Shown here piece by piece: positions 53,088-54,743 of a stretch of DNA of 54,743 bases. How positions within the stretch are numbered: the first letter of the stretch is position 1; every line of letters starts with the position of its first letter. The translations under genes were made by a program, and so were the position numbers. A model generated the notes under the pieces. The model saw nothing but the letters and a program-made list of their open reading frames with translations. It had not been told where the DNA came from and ran no database searches. Source of the stretch: Candidatus Methanoplasma sp. (GTDB lineage: Archaea > Thermoplasmatota > Thermoplasmata > Methanomassiliicoccales > Methanomethylophilaceae); the NCBI GenBank assembly GCA_031261625.1, contig JAISJG010000011.1, forward strand, positions 1 through 54,743. Direction: 5' to 3'.

Positions 53088-54353
53088 ATGGCAGAAAAAG
53101 AGCACATGAATCTGGTCATCATCGGGCACGTCGACCACGGAAAATCCACCCTCACCGGTAGGATCCTCCTCGAGACTGGCGCGATAGACCCGCACATAGT
53201 CGAGAAATACAAGAAAGAGGCAGAGGAAAAAGGTAAGGGATCCTTCTACTTCGCATGGGTCATGGACGGCCTTAAAGAAGAGAGGGAGAGAGGAGTTACC
53301 ATCGATGTTGCACACAAAAAGTTCTACACCGACAAGTACTTCTTCACCGTTATCGACGCACCCGGTCACCGTGACTTCGTCAAGAACATGATCACCGGAA
53401 CCTCCCAGGCCGATGCAGCAGTCATCACCTGCTCCGCTATCGAGGGACCTCAGGCACAGACCAAGGAGCACGTCTTCCTTGCAACCACCCTCGGTGTCAA
53501 ACAGATCATCGTGGCCATCAACAAGATGGACGCAGTAAAATACGACAAAGCCAAGTACGACGAGGCTGTCGCAGCAATGACCAAGCTCATGGCAATGGTC
53601 GGAATCAAAGCAGAGAACGTCCCGTTCATCCCCGTATCCGCATACGAGGGAGACAACGTCAAGACCAAATCCGCAAACATGCCCTGGTACAACGGACTCA
53701 CCCTCCTTGCAGCACTGGACAACCTTAAAGTCCCCGAGAAGCAGACCGAGAAACCCCTCAGGATGCCTATCCAGGATGTCTACACCATCACCGGTATCGG
53801 AACCGTCCCTGTAGGAAGGATCGAGACCGGAGTGCTTAAGCCGAACATGAAAGTCATATTCGAGCCCTCGCACGTCAACGGTGAGGTCAAATCAATTGAA
53901 ATGCACCACGAGCAGCTGCCTTCCGCAGGTCCGGGAGACAACGTCGGATTCAACGTCCGTGGAGTTGCAAAGAACGATGTGAAGAGAGGAGACGTCGTCG
54001 GTCCCGCTGACAACCCTCCGTCCGTCGCAAAATCGTTCACCGCACAGATCGTCGTGCTGAACCACCCCTCGGTCATAACCGTCGGATACACCCCCGTCTT
54101 CCACTGCCACACGTCCCAGACTGCGTGCAGGTTCGTCGAGCTCATAAAGACCATCGACCCGAAGACCGGACAGGCCAAAGCCGAGCACCCCGACTTCCTG
54201 AAGACCGGTGACATCGCCGTCGTCAAGGTCGAGCCTACGAAGCCCATGGTCATCGAGACTGCAAAAGAGTATCCCCCGCTCGGAAGGTTCGCCATCCGTG
54301 ACATGGGACAGACCGTCGCTGCCGGTATGTGCATCGAGGTCCAGAAGGCATAA
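53088..54353 (+). CDS. tuf: Translation elongation factor EF-1A
   Basis: 421 residues. P-loop GHVDHGKST (13-21), DAPGHRDF and NKMD motifs. GTP-dependent delivery of aminoacyl-tRNA. GGAG ribosome site upstream. Complete. Confidence 0.98.
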   Translation: MAEKEHMNLVIIGHVDHGKSTLTGRILLETGAIDPHIVEKYKKEAEEKGKGSFYFAWVMDGLKEERERGVTIDVAHKKFYTDKYFFTVIDAPGHRDFVKNMITGTSQADAAVITCSAIEGPQAQTKEHVFLATTLGVKQIIVAINKMDAVKYDKAKYDEAVAAMTKLMAMVGIKAENVPFIPVSAYEGDNVKTKSANMPWYNGLTLLAALDNLKVPEKQTEKPLRMPIQDVYTITGIGTVPVGRIETGVLKPNMKVIFEPSHVNGEVKSIEMHHEQLPSAGPGDNVGFNVRGVAKNDVKRGDVVGPADNPPSVAKSFTAQIVVLNHPSVITVGYTPVFHCHTSQTACRFVELIKTIDPKTGQAKAEHPDFLKTGDIAVVKVEPTKPMVIETAKEYPPLGRFAIRDMGQTVAAGMCIEVQKA

Positions 54354-54380
54354 GCCTTCTAATGTACCATAAGGGATACA

Positions 54381-54695
54381 ATGTCACAGCGTGCAAGAAT
54401 CTCTCTAAGCGGAACAGACCCCGCAAAGGTGGACAGCGTATGCGCCCAGATCAAAGGGATCTCCCAGAGAACTGGTGTCGATATCCGCGGCCCCGTGCCT
54501 CTTCCTACGAAGAAGCTCAAGGTCCCCTGCAGGAAGAGTCCCGACGGCGAAGGCAGTGAGACCTGGGACCGTTGGGAGATGCGCATCCACAAGAGACTCA
54601 TCGATCTGGACGCCGATGAGCGTGCCCTCAGGCAGCTCATGAGGATCCAGGTGCCAGATGGCGTCAACATTGAGATCGTTCTTCGCAGCACCTGA
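54381..54695 (+). CDS. rps10: 30S ribosomal protein S10
   Basis: 104 residues, archaeal S10: [29 protein letters not shown], then [35 protein letters not shown]. Follows EF-1A by 27 bp, the usual archaeal order. The final 48 bases of the window hold no further gene that I can see. Confidence 0.97.
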   Translation: MSQRARISLSGTDPAKVDSVCAQIKGISQRTGVDIRGPVPLPTKKLKVPCRKSPDGEGSETWDRWEMRIHKRLIDLDADERALRQLMRIQVPDGVNIEIVLRST

Positions 54696-54743
54696 ACGCA
54701 GCACCGAAAAACCTCTTTCAGAAATCATTTCAATCCGGCGGGA

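Overview
The window looks like chromosome of a methanogenic archaeon of the Methanomassiliicoccales (Methanomethylophilaceae-like). The evidence is a solitary archaeal 16S rRNA gene with no 23S downstream, a MvhADG hydrogenase with a very long HdrA, an MtaA/MtbA-type methylcobamide:CoM methyltransferase homologue, archaeal translation genes (aIF2-beta, S8e, SRP19, Rnp2, EF-1A, EF-2), TATA-type promoters, and no TAG stop among 49 protein genes whose ends are visible. The last point fits a lineage that uses amber for pyrrolysine. Placement rests on gene content only; no alignment was run.

Layout. 1-2603: the end of a NitT/TauT-type ABC importer (binding protein cut by the window edge, permease, ATPase). 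2604-16777: a large nitrogenase-like locus with five NifD-like genes (D1-D5), three NifK-like genes (K4-K6), one NifH-like gene and one NifX/NafY-like gene, in three transcription units: D1-D2-D3, D4-K4, and H-D5-K5-K6-NifX. 16826-17655: a convergent pair, RNase P protein Rnp2 and a membrane-anchored zinc-ribbon/RING-like protein. 17995-24213: hdrA-mvhD-mvhG-mvhA. 24267-28890: leftward housekeeping genes (phosphoesterases, NAD(P)HX repair, SRP19, S8e, a small gene with an in-frame amber codon, tRNA-Ser, a small membrane protein). 29332-30803: 16S rRNA with its processing stem. 31437-35392: a second NitT/TauT-type importer. 35435-42053: a methyltransferase homologue facing a four-subunit 2-oxoacid:ferredoxin oxidoreductase, an acyl/aryl-CoA ligase and an aminotransferase. 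42063-47631: small enzymes, tRNA-Gln, a tRNA methylthiotransferase, aIF2-beta and an ATPase gene flanked by 32-bp repeats. 47802-54695: pyrG and the S12-S7-EF2-EF1A-S10 cluster.

The part most worth attention is the nitrogenase-like locus. Its D and K proteins keep the cluster-binding cysteines of nitrogenase component 1, including a cysteine at the place of the FeMo-co ligand, but they are not ordinary NifDK: the N-terminus is cysteine-rich, the His442 region is replaced by a GDE(H/N) motif, and no nifB, nifE or nifN is present. The three units share a promoter module with a CTGG..ATC element exactly 74 bp upstream of a TTATATATT box, and two of them (D4 and H) also share a leader of about 95 nt with conserved hairpins. 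Importers nearby, an H2-driven Hdr/Mvh complex next door that could supply low-potential electrons, and a methyl:CoM methyltransferase homologue suggest, as inference, a reductase for an imported small molecule, possibly a methylated sulfur compound as in methylthio-alkane reductases, rather than N2 fixation.
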